The position numbers and the translations under genes were made by a program. A DNA stretch of 64,000 nt. Origin: Microbotryum silenes-acaulis. Lineage: Eukaryota > Basidiomycota > Microbotryomycetes > Microbotryales > Microbotryaceae. The DNA lies in the NCBI GenBank assembly GCA_003665825.1, contig QPFY01000006.1:372001-436000 (forward strand), in the 5' to 3' direction. Positions 10,764 through 21,398 of the stretch are shown piece by piece (position 1 is the first letter of the stretch; every line of letters starts with the position of its first letter). The notes under the pieces were generated by a model. The model was not told the origin of the DNA and made no database searches. It worked only from the letters and a program-made list of their open reading frames with translations.

Positions 10764-12641
10764 TCACCTGTCGCTGCGACGGGTGTGCGTACCTTGACCT
10801 CCAAAAACCTTCTCCTTTGAAGCGATCGAGTTGCGTTCGCGTATCATCCGAGAATCACGCCACGCTGCTTCAAGCAGGATCACGAACGCCTGCGCTTCGG
10901 GACTTTGTCCCGTTCGTTGGTACCAACTCAGGGGATTCTGGTAGCAAGTCGAGAAAAAGGAAGAATGAGTGAGTGCGCAGCCAAAAAAAAGAGGGGGTAT
11001 CCTCGCGTGCGCGTTTGACGTTGAAGTACTTACGACGCAACCTCTCAACCATCCTGTTTTTGGATCGATCTTGTCGTTGATCTTGGAACGGATCTTTTCG
11101 GCTTTCGCTAACGTGGTCGAGGGTTTCCTGATCATCCCGAGTTGATGGAGACGAAACACCGTCGAAGCGAGAAGAGCGCTCGAGGCAGAGTCAGAAAAGT
11201 CGTACGGATCGTCGAGGTGATTGGGCAGAAGGCCATCCTTCTGTACTCGAAGCGAAAAATGAAAAGTTGATTCAGTGAGAGAGCAGCGTTCCGAGGATTT
11301 TTGAGAGGAGCTTACCTTAACCCTCGCGAATCCGGCTTCGACAATCTCATTCGCCCAAAGAGCGAGGTCCCTTATCTCATCCGAATACATCTCCGCATGA
11401 AATGAGTTCGTCAATGTAGCAAGTACTCGAGTAATCCCCGCGGCGGCCCAAGCGTTCCCTATAAGGTATTGGACAACCGCGTCATTTAGCTCGCTTTTCA
11501 AACCTAGTTCACCGAGCAATTTGAATCAAGGAATGAAGCAATGACTCCGAACCTACCTGTGGCCCAGAGACTCGGATCTTCCCAAGATCCGTAACGAACG
11601 TGTTTCCAGAGATGGGTTGAGGGGTCTTGGAGGTGGGAGCGGTAAAGTTTGATTTGTCTGTAGGATTCGAGAAGGAGGGAGTGGTTGGACGTAGCGATGC
11701 CGCGGGCGGCGAGGAAGGGGGGTACCATGTCTGTCAGGCGCAAGAGATCGTTAGTTGTGGGATCGCGGACATCATTGGAATTCGGTCAGATGGAGATTTA
11801 CAAATGAAGTCGGACCTGCGAACGAAAGAAGACTTATGCAAAGTCAAAAAGTCGTCCCCCCTTGGCCCGGAAATTCCCTCCGCAACTGCTCATCAGATCG
11901 AACTTACCAAAGCTGCGTCACTTCCTTTCGATGACTAATCGCTCCGTCCGTCGTCCTCGGAACCTTTTCCAATAACCACTCTACCTCAACCTCGATCATC
12001 CTCTCCAATCTCTCCTGCGTCCCTTCATCCCTCGTCGTCGCCTGCGCGATCATCCAAGCATAACCCAAACTCGCCGGATCACCCGCAGCGCCACCTTTGA
12101 TCACTGCGAATTGCTTATCATCAGGACCTAACCTCTCCAACCAATTTAAAACGATACGATTTGAGGAATTCGGGAAAGATGATTCGAGTATTACCCGGTC
12201 ACGAGAGGATTTGGTATTGAAGGGGTTGAAAACGTAAGGGTTGAAGACGGTGAGTTGAGGTTGATCGAATTCGAGATAAGCTTCAGTTTGGGTACCGGAG
12301 ACCCAGCTGGGAGGAAAGAAAGAGGAATTCGAGTCGTATGCGGATGAGCAATCCAGTAGTCATGTGAAGGGGGAATTCTGCGCGGTACGCGAATTGGACT
12401 CGGACCACTTCATCATGGAGGGGAGGGGCGAGAGCCAGGCGCGAACTCACACGTCACGAGCGACCGAATCGAGCCTCTCCCTCACTTTTCCGAGCGTTCG
12501 GGAATCCAAATCAGAGTTAGTCAAGGAAGAGTGGGAAGTGGGTCTCGTAGCTGCGAGGACCAAGCCCAGAGGGTTCCACAACAAGCAGAGAAAAGCTCCC
12601 CACGAACGCAAGAACGGACGGCTTGTTGAATGAGAGACCAT
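10764..12641 (-). CDS. secreted GH105-type unsaturated glycuronyl hydrolase
   Basis: Seven exons: 12451-12641, 11908-12306, 11802-11815, 11557-11730, 11316-11458, 11034-11240, 10764-10937. They total 1302 nt (433 residues) and every junction is GT-AG. The start at 12641 gives a hydrophobic signal peptide (residues about 13-30). The rest matches the six-hairpin family of unsaturated rhamnogalacturonyl hydrolases. Motifs are WSDFIYMVPPFLAARG, WEDPSLWATG followed directly by NAWAAAGITRVLATL after splicing, and a late SPEAQAFVILLEAAWRD. Family members release the 4,5-unsaturated uronic acid left by lyases at oligosaccharide ends, outside the cell. The 14-nt exon supplies most of the WSDFIY segment. 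Substrate (pectin or other uronide) cannot be told. It is convergent with the 7865 gene. Confidence 0.85.
11802..11815 (-). other. 14-nt micro-exon of the GH105 gene
   Basis: Flanked on the minus strand by acceptor TCGCAG and donor GTAAAT. Inserting GTCCGACTTCATTT between the neighbouring exons converts a stop-generating junction into W-S-D-F-I-Y-M, the conserved GH105 segment before VPPFLA. Confidence 0.88.
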
Positions 12642-13443
12642 TTGCTCCGAGGCTGGGTATGAAGTGGGGCGCAAGAGAACAAGAGCCACGCTGGGGGGGT
12701 TTGATTACTTTGGCGACGCGATCTGTCGAATCTCCGAATAAGATTGGCAATCGGGCGTCGATCCCCCCCCCCCCCCAAATGTCTCCTGTTCGGGAAAGCG
12801 CAACCGACGCGATGTTTGCTCCTCACGGTGGCTGTTTGACCTGCTTCGAGCAGTGTTGTCGTTAGTTTTTGATATCCAACTGTATGCAAGAGATACTTTT
12901 CGAATCAAGCGTGCAATTCAGTGCACAGAGTGCAGCCCAGTTCCATCATGGACAAGCCGGCGCCCATTCGCACCCCTGAAAGCCGGGCGATCCTAATAGG
13001 AGGGATCGAGCGTACGCCTAAAATACCTTTTATTTATTTTATTTGAGTTCAGGAATCGGTAGAGATCGACAAGCGCCCCCGTAATGGAGTGAGGTTCAAG
13101 TGAAAGAAAGTATTAAAAGGGGTAATGGTTTGAACTCTATTTCATCCTTCACGAGTTTCAATAAGCTGTAGAGAGGGAACGTTTCCGTGATCCCATGTTC
13201 CGTGATCCCATGCTGCCCTCCCTTGAGCAGGATGTACGCACATCTCTCGAGACTCGTCGCGAAGCAAAGTATTCTCCCATTCATTACACAAGGAGGAAAG
13301 CCAAACAATCCAGCAGAATTAATCTCTAAACAGAGAGACAGGGAGGAGAAAGGAAACACCGAGTGGCGTAACGGGTTCGTAATGTTCTATTAGGGAAGGG
13401 GAGTATCACCATTTTTTTGGGAAAGCAGTGTTATGGATAGCAT
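12642..13443. other. intergenic: GH105 promoter and 3' region of ARMT1-like gene
   Basis: About 800 bp without a supported gene. It includes a C-homopolymer at about 12766-12776 and an A/T-rich part at 13020-13140. It should contain the GH105 promoter and the 3'UTR of the next minus-strand gene. Confidence 0.6.
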
Positions 13444-16336
13444 TCACACGAAATCGATGGGCTCGCCCTTGTGGCCTTCCGAGAGGAGGACAACGGCGTA
13501 CTGCAAGTGAGATGGAAGAACCAGTCAGTCAGTGATACTGCGACGACGGCAAAATTAAGCTAAAGTGGAACATACCTTGGCCGAGATCTTCCATCCGGGC
13601 TCCTCCTTGTCCAAACGAGCACCCTCCTCAGCGGGGATACCAACGACGACATCACTCTTGATCGTGCGGAGCGTCAGGACGGGAGGTGCGCCGGCGTCAG
13701 AGCCGAGGGGACCGATGGCGACGTCGAAGGGGGTGTCGTGAGGGGCGTGGCAATCGTAGGTCAACTTGCGGTGGTTGAGATCACCCTTGAAAATGACGAG
13801 GTCCGAGTCGGCGAGGTGGAGGAAAAGATCAGGGGCCTCGCGCTTCAAGTGCCAGTAGGTCCACTGAGAATCAACGGTGCCGGGCTCTGGTCAGCTGGCA
13901 GTTCAGGAGGCACGAGTCGGGCCATTAGAGAAGAATGCTTACGCCGGAGATCCAGAAGGGGTGCTGCTCATAGACGAAAATGCCCTCCTTGACGTACTTT
14001 TGCCAGCGCTGACCCATCAAGCGCAGCGAAGCGACTTGGTCCTCGCTGGCATCGGGGAAGAGGTGACCGTAGACCGTCTGGTTGATGAGCCAGTCGAAAT
14101 CGGGGCGAGTGACGTCCGACACGAACCAAGCGAAGCGCTGCAGATGGTACAGAGTTAGGAATCAGTCTTTGGGCTGTAGAGGATAATCCGATCAGGGTCT
14201 GCACTAACCTTGCCGTGGAATCGGACCTGCGAAGCAAGACCAGATTGGATCAAGAAGTCGGCGTAGACCATGTCGCAGTGCAACTCGAATCCACCGTTAT
14301 CGAGGACTGGGACCAGTAAGTGCAGCATTCGTCAGCCGACTGAACATCGTTTACTGCTCGCTCTCCACCTCACTTACCAATATCAATTCGGCCACCCTTC
14401 TTGCCGTTACCAAAGTTGGGCGACGAGATCAAGTCCCAGACCTTCTCGAGGTGGTTGCCGAGGATGTTCTTCTCGGTCGCGGCGAGGTGATCACCACCGG
14501 TCGACTGGAGGTTCTTGATGTCGTCCTCGGTCATCTGTTGGATTGCCGAGAAAGAATTTGCGTCAGTGCCGCTCCATCATGTCGACCTATCCAGCATTCA
14601 AGCAAACTCACGTTGATGAGGAGAGACAAATCGGTGGCGTTACCCCAGAGGGCGACTTGGGTCAACTCGTGGAAGATAAGTTTCTTGGCCTTGAGCTGGT
14701 CCTCGGCCGAGAGCTTCTCGTCGATGACGTAGGGATCGGCGAAACGGGTCGACAGCTCAAAGACGGCCTCACCGGAGCGAGAGAAGGTCTCGCACTCTGT
14801 GAACGTAGACGGTATGGTGAGCGTTCAGTCTCGACTGCATAATTGAAAGGACGAGCACTAACTTTGACGGAAGAAAACATCGTAGCTCTTCCAGAACTTG
14901 GAGAGAGAGAAGCACTCATGCAGACTAATGGAATGAGCAAAGGCGCCGTCAGCCCAATGCCAAATGTCAAAGATTTGCGTTGATGACATACCGACGGTAC
15001 TTGTAGGCCTCGGCAAACAACCAGGGGGCGTTCATGAAGTCCTTGCCTCGGAAATACTGTGGGTCCACGTCGAGCTACGTGAGCACACATAATCTTCAAG
15101 CAATGCCCCCGCATGGCGACCAAGAACATACCTTGGCGATCTCCTTGTTCCACAAAGGGATATCTCCCTCGCCGTCATCGATGATGGGTCGGAGGGTCGC
15201 GTTGCTCTGCAAATCGTCCATCAAGTCCTCCATCCTCTCCATGCACTCGACGAGATCCACGATCTTCTCCTCATCGTACTGTGGGGATACTCGATATGTG
15301 AGCAGTCGGATGATAGAATGTGCAGCTTGGGAAAAAGACTAACCTGGTCGTTGAGGGTTGTCCTGACATCATCGATGGCCTTGGCCAAGATGGTGGGGAG
15401 ACGATGGCTCATCGTGGCCTGTAGGAAGCAGAGTAAAGAGTCAGGATCCTCTGCAAACTTGCCTGATCGCGGCAAGTACTCACGTGAGCGAACGAGTACT
15501 CGTGGTACCCTCGGTACGCGGGCCATGGCGGGTTGTCAGCCGAGACCTTGGAAGGCGTTCGGGGGTACTATGAACGCGAAAGGAGTGGTCAATACGTTGT
15601 GCAAATCGGCAGCGACGAGTGAGACGCGATGGAGAGGGTGAAGCGAGCACGTGTGCGCGGAACGGAGCTCGGCCTCGGAAAAGTCGACTGAATTGCTTCA
15701 TAAACCCCAACTCTGTGCATTTCGGGTCTTCATCTGCCGCAAGAGTTGAATTGCTCCAGTTACACACGCTTCACCCATGCTTGCAGATAAAGCGGGCACT
15801 GTGGAAACCGGCGACGATAGATCCTGGGCACAGGCTCCGATGCAGCTGCGATGGAGCGCGATGGCGTCGTCTCAGAGGCGTGTGTGCGCGTGGCGCCGGG
15901 CAAAGCGATCGAGCGACGATTGAGCGAAATCTCCATCGCGGAGCAAACGATCACGATCCTACGACCCCGCAGAGCAGGTACGACAAGAGGTATGACTGGC
16001 GAATTGGATATGGAAGCCGGCTCCAGAACTTTTGGGAGATCGTTCGACCCCTTCATAGTCCTGCGGCGTAAAAGACAAGTTCGCCAACGTGCGATCTCGG
16101 ATCTCCATCTCGCTCCGATCGATCCGATTCGAGGGGGCACATGCGCCAAGCACAAACACACACCGCCCCATCAACACATACAGACGTTCAGCTTTCGGAG
16201 GACTCACCAAAGCTTTGCCGAAACCAGTCTCGTTCCTAGGTGGCAACGACTGCAAGACGAGGCCGACCTTTTTGGGAACGTTCGCTCCGGCCGAGTTGCC
16301 CGATCCAGGGTTCTCGGAAGGCACTTGGAGGGACAT
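13444..16336 (-). CDS. DUF89 damage-control phosphatase, ARMT1/Hrt2-like
   Basis: Twelve exons: 16208-16336, 15484-15567, 15344-15418, 15132-15278, 14992-15074, 14863-14924, 14612-14796, 14378-14534, 14209-14306, 13943-14137, 13576-13863, 13444-13500. They sum to 1560 nt, 519 residues, with all phases consistent. The family (YMR027W/Hrt2, human ARMT1) comprises metal-dependent phosphatases acting on sugar phosphates such as fructose-1-phosphate. Signature elements seen are the metal-site motif DNGGFEL, the WFVSD segment, HPFW and the C-terminal [13 protein letters not shown]. Introns are 57-79 nt except the first, 640 nt (15568-16207). The start MSLQVP at 16336 fits the predicted first-exon phase. 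Role in carbohydrate damage control is inferred from family. Confidence 0.9.
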
Positions 16337-17574
16337 CTTTGTTGCTGCTATGCTCGAGCCGGGTTTTTTGGTAAGGCGAGGTGTCTTTGGACTGGAAGAT
16401 TGAAGGGAGAGCGAGAGAGCCGACGTGGGGCGTTCGAGCGAGGTCGGAGGGAGGGAGAGAGTTCGGTGAGTCGTGCTGAGTGACTGGTGCCGAGTGAAAA
16501 AGAAAGGAAGAGTCTTTCTCTGAGTCAGATATTTTAATTTGACGCTGGCGGGCAAGGGCGGGCAAGGGCCTCCCGATGGGCGGGCAGCCGAGCTCAAGCG
16601 TGCGTGCCAGCGTGGCCCACCCCTCATCATCACGATCGCCTGCATGCACCAGAATGTGCCACCCAGCGCGCTTGTACCGGCTCGACTAGTCGAAATGCCG
16701 CCCGCTCATCTATCTACATCTACATAAAAGAATGCATTATTCATAGCATTTCACAACCCTCACAGGCAAAGTAATTGTCAGCTCTGTCCAAGACATAAAG
16801 AACACCCGACGCCGCTCCTCGATCGAGGTCGGTCTCATTCGACACCCCTTTGCGTTCAAATGCCCCCGACCGCCCACGGACGATGCAAGGTCCGCTCCCA
16901 AACGCGGATTCAAAGACCTCTCAGACATGATGTGAGACTTTACACCTCCCAACTTGTATAACTCCCTCCAGTTGTAAGACCTGACGGTGAAAATAAAAAC
17001 CTATCGTCCGGGGCGGACCGGGTTCTGGAAATTCCGAGATGGGTAGGTTTCAAGAGGAAAAAATCAATGCGAGTGCTCCGGGGTTTACGACATGTGAAAC
17101 ATTGGCCAGCCGATGACTGCCGACGAGAGCCGACGGAACCTCAACGCTCCAGCTCCACGGGCGCGGCGCTAATAACCGGCGCGGGCGATCGTGATCGCCT
17201 TCGAACGATCGAGCATCGAGCATTGTTCGAGCTGTGAGAATAAGAGCTTTTTTCTCGTGTATATCGATGGTGTGGTGCGATGTTTCAAAGAAGGAAAGGC
17301 AAGGTTTCACATAAAAAAAAAGGTATATTGTTCCAAAAGGATGGAGGGAAGACGTCTAGTACATCCCATGAATGATATATAATAAGTAACTACACACCGG
17401 GCCCCGAAGAGTGAGCACAGCTTCACGATCGGAGGCGAAGAAGAGGCACTGGACTGGCATCCCGAAGACAACAACAACAATGCGAATGCGACCGAGAAGA
17501 ACAGACGACCATACATAAAAAGTGGACCAAAAGGAGACAGCGAGAGCGAGAAAGTAAAGGCAAAAGCTTTGAAT
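16337..17574. other. intergenic: ARMT1-like promoter and cyclin 3' region
   Basis: About 1.2 kb with no supported gene. Open frames here on both strands are short, without motifs, and consistent with GC-rich shadows. AT-rich sequence around 17300-17400 is likely the cyclin 3'UTR. Confidence 0.55.
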
Positions 17575-19042
17575 CTAAGGGCTGATCCGGCTAGAAATCA
17601 AGACGGGGTTGCGCTTGGTGGATGTTGCGCCGGAACCAGGACTTGACATCCAACTCTGGACATCGAGCTTTCGTTGCAGGTGTTGCATCAGGTCATTCCC
17701 GGTGGTCATGGCCGATGGTTGTTTTGGGATGACAAAGACGTGCCGTGTCGTGGGGGGAGAGTAGGTCGGCGACGAGGAAGATTCTTCGTGGCATGAGTAG
17801 TCCAACGAGGAAGCTATTTTCGATGCGGATCCGACTGATGACCATGAGACAGGACGAGAAGCACCACCGGAGCTACCGCACAAGAGATCGTCCTCCTCAT
17901 CCGTGTGCTCGGCCTGAGGCGAGTAGGATGTTTCCGAACTGGCACTCGACGACGTGAGTTGGATCTCCTGAGTCTTGGCGACCAGTGCCGATGATGAAGG
18001 CGAGATGGTCGATGAAGGAGCAGAAGAATGAGAATCTCCTTCACTATCCGAGTCCATCTCGCATTCAGAGGCGTCGTCGCTGTCCGAATCGGAGTCCAAG
18101 TCCAAGTCGGAGGCTTCGGCGCGTTGGTGCAGAGGTCGGGATTGACGACGGAGGAGACGCTCGGCCATGCCCGCCTCGATAGGACCAAGAAAGGGAGCAA
18201 AGGTCTCGATCAACTGTAGTAGAGGAACATGAGGTAAGCACTTTGATCACAGAAGGGGCGGTGTTATCGCGGGATATGGCCTACCTCGGGCTCGTCGATG
18301 CGAAGATCAAAGTCGAGAAGGCAGAGGAGTTGGCGCTCCATGAGGTTGACCTCCTCAAGGCGGAAGTGGCCGGCATATCGGACCCAGTGCTTATTGTAAG
18401 GGGACGAGTCTGAACGAAGAAAGGTAAACAATAAGTAAAAAACGAAGGTGTTGGGGGCAAGTGTGACTCACCATTGAGATACTTTGCGGCGACGATGAGG
18501 GCAGCGACGAAAACTCGGTGTCTCGTCGACGGCGAGCCGCACGATCGTAAGGGCAAGCGATCCTTTAGTCGATCGAGGTACACGAGCGTGCACAATAGTG
18601 TCGGGACATGACACCTCGACTTGCGGCAGATGTGGCGGATGAAGTCGTCGAGCTCGGGCAAGGGAGCGGTGGAGGATTCGGCGGACGAGTTAAGGGGCTC
18701 GTCACGGCATCGGATCACACTCATGGCTTTATGGGCAACATGTTCTGTGGGTGTGAAAAGATGCTGTGATTAGTATCACGCGTTCTCAATCCACTAGTGT
18801 ACGTTGCTTGCAAGGGGTGACAGCCGAGGGATGGATAGCAACTCGGAGATTGAGGCACCGGCCGCCAGGCAGAAGTTGCCAAGCGACCGACTCGACCGGC
18901 GCCCGCCGGGCGGGACGCGTGGGCTTTGGGAAGCGCCAAATTTACCGACGATGGTATCGGTGAGGGAAGATTTCAACAACTTGAGCAAGGCAGGACTGTG
19001 TTCCTCCTTGGGCACAAGAGATGCAGCGTGTCGACCAGGCAT
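17575..19042 (-). CDS. Pho80/Pcl-family cyclin
   Basis: Four exons, 18946-19042, 18472-18744, 18285-18409 and 17575-18213, make 377 residues. The cyclin fold has Pho80-family hallmarks: DDFIRHICRKS, then PTLLCTLVYLDRLKDRLP, then FVAALIVAAKYLN, then YNKHWVRYAGHFRLEEVNL with the MERQLLCLLDFDLRI helix. Such cyclins partner with Pho85-type kinases (phosphate, glycogen, cell-cycle regulation). The C-terminal tail after the cyclin fold (about 200 residues) is Asp/Ser-rich with many SP/TP sites and is probably regulatory. Which Pcl subgroup it belongs to cannot be decided from sequence inspection. Confidence 0.88.
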
Positions 19043-21398
19043 GATGATTGCGAAGGTGTGTCAAGATGAAAAGAGAGGGTGGAATCGTGGGCGCAGTTTC
19101 AGAATTAACAGATTTAAGCCGAAGGCGCGGCGCGGGCTTGCAAGAAGGTTGCAATGGGCCTGAGCGGGCGGGCGGTCGAGCTGAACGATCGGCGGGCAGC
19201 GGCGCGGCTCGGAGGATTCTGTCGGCGATCGCGATCCAGCTAGGGGTTCGGGATAGGGTTCGAGAAGGGGTTTGTCGGAATGGAACACTGCAAACGACTC
19301 CAACGACGGGTGAGACGGAAGGGGAGGACGTTATCCAGGTGGTTGTTGTGGGTAGATGTAGGTGGAAGAGAGGGGCAGGATAGAAGGCACGATGAGATGG
19401 ATAGCAGCTTCGAGAAAGTTCCCGGCCTTTGACATGCATTAGAGAGCGCCGGATGGACTCCCTGATGCCCGAGACCGATCAAAAAGCGCCATCTTGGAAT
19501 TACACTTGCTTTTTCGCAAACCCACAATCGGGACCGGCCTCGAACATTGATCCGCCCCGGGTTCCGATCGGCTCTGATCGCTGTTAGCGGGAGCATTAGA
19601 CGCCCCCGGCTCGAAACAGTCTCAGGAGCAGCCTCAGGCCAAACTCGGAAGGCGCGCGCCAAGGGAGCGGAAGCCCTGCCTGCCGCATTGAGCAAGCCGC
19701 GCCTCAGCGCCTGCAGGCTGAGGCTGGAAGCACGCCCAGTCTTGAGTTTCATCGCCAGCCGGCCAGCCGTGGCCCGTGGCGCAGGCGCGGCGGCGCCTCC
19801 CCCCTCCCCCCACGGCTAAACGATCTACTTAACCTTTCCATCGAGACGAGCCCTGATGGCGCTGACCATCATCAGCCGGCCAGTGAGAGCTAGGGCTAGT
19901 CGCACAAAGTCTCACTAGCGGTCATAGCGGCCTGTTGAGCTGGCTAGCAGTTTGCCTTTGACTGGGTTAGAATAACCCGAAAGCCACTCGCAACCACTCG
20001 CTTTTCACAGACTAAGAGCCGAGCCCATTTTTTAAAGGCGCCGGATGGGTTTCATTCTACCTAGAGAGTAATTTCCTTGATGTGCAAAATGACCATTATT
20101 TCTCGACATTTTCAAAAACAAGCCGAAGCCTCGGCTCGACAATGCTCGTCGGCCGGCGGAACATTTGTTCGCCAGGGTTGTCTTCTCTGTAAACTGGGTC
20201 GAACCGATAATGTCGGCATCACCGCCGTTCCAAGAACCCGGGTACATGTCTGTCTGCGGGGCCTGGCGGCTTCGATGTACCTCGTCAAAGTAGGTACCGC
20301 CGGCCAGGAACTCTGTCATCTGGCGAATGTAATTTCTTCGTTCGAGGTTACACAGGCGCAGCCGTGCGCCTTTCCCGGCAGCCGCCTCGAGCGAATGAGT
20401 CTGGCCTTTCTTTCCTTCGGCGGGCTCGCCTCCGTCCCTTGATTTTTGTTCGCCCATATCAGTTCCTTGCCGATAACTACTCATTTCAAGCTTCATAATG
20501 GCTGATTTATGGTTGACGGAAATGAATTTGATGGGCAATGACTCGGAGAAGCGATATTCGCATGGCCCGTGGCTATTGAAGAGGGACCAACTTTAAACAA
20601 GGTTGGCTGGACATAATCGCCCCGAATTCATAGCCTAGATGCACGTGGCAAAGCGCTCTTGTAAGTGCTAGCACTTGGAATTGTGTGCACGCTACCTAGG
20701 ATAATCACATGACTGGAACTTCCGCGGCCGACTTAGTCGCCCGCAGCCCTCACTCGAACCGGAGAGGGCAATCGAATGAAAAGGGGCTCTTGGAACTCGG
20801 GGCGAGAGAAGAGCACGTGCCACCCACCCAAGCGCCTCTGCGCGCCTGCACCCGCCGCACCTGGGTCGCCCAATTCTTCGAGCCTCCCCGAAGAGCCATG
20901 AGGTTGCTCGTCTGAGAACTCGAGAGCACATGGTACCATGGATCGAATCACCTGTAGATCCCACGGACACTGAAGATCGACAAGAAATCTCCGAGTGAGG
21001 GTGTTGATGTACAACGTGAAGCTGCATGGATCGGAGAGGGGCGCAGATTCTGTCGAGGTCGCCGGTCGGGCCGGTGCACGTGCGCTCGGAAGCGAATGAC
21101 TGGGCGTACCGATGCGAACGAAGACTCTCAAAGTGGCTTTTGAAGGACCTGCTGTTGTGAACGCAATACTATCGTCAGTGGGTGGGTGCCCTTGTCGGGC
21201 TTCGGAAGCGAGGGGTGCGTGCGCGGTGTGACAGCGATAGTCGCGCCAACCTTTCCGAGCGGTGCCAGTTCGCGGCGTCTGTTCGGCAAGCTGGTGCAGA
21301 CCACAGACCGCGGTGAAGGCGCGACACGTGAAGCACGCAACCTCAATCGTAGGAAGGAGAACGCCTATCTGGCTGACGACGACGACGACGAGGGCAGT
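19043..21398. other. 2.4-kb divergent intergenic region, GC-rich, no gene supported
   Basis: This is the longest gene-free stretch outside the retroelements. It separates the cyclin start (-) from the acyltransferase (+). Open frames such as 20032-20538 (-) and 20733-21758 (-) lack recognisable motifs and splice logic. The segment 19560-19820 is unusually G+C-rich. It may hold old repeat remnants, upstream untranslated exons of the acyltransferase gene or non-coding RNA, none of which I can demonstrate. Confidence 0.5.

Noticed and set aside
12766..12776. Homopolymer C and G tracts (also about 2555, 23851, 60970) as signals
   Set aside because: Isolated mononucleotide runs in introns or intergenic DNA; no further structure, and they are prone to sequencing length error.
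15851..16645. Open frames of 210 (+) and 228 (-) codons at the ARMT1-like first intron and leader
   Set aside because: The plus frame is a shadow; the minus frame only extends the true first exon upstream through leader and into the intron.
20032..20538. 168-codon open frame on the minus strand
   Set aside because: No recognisable domain, no good start context and no splice partners; probably chance in GC-rich DNA.
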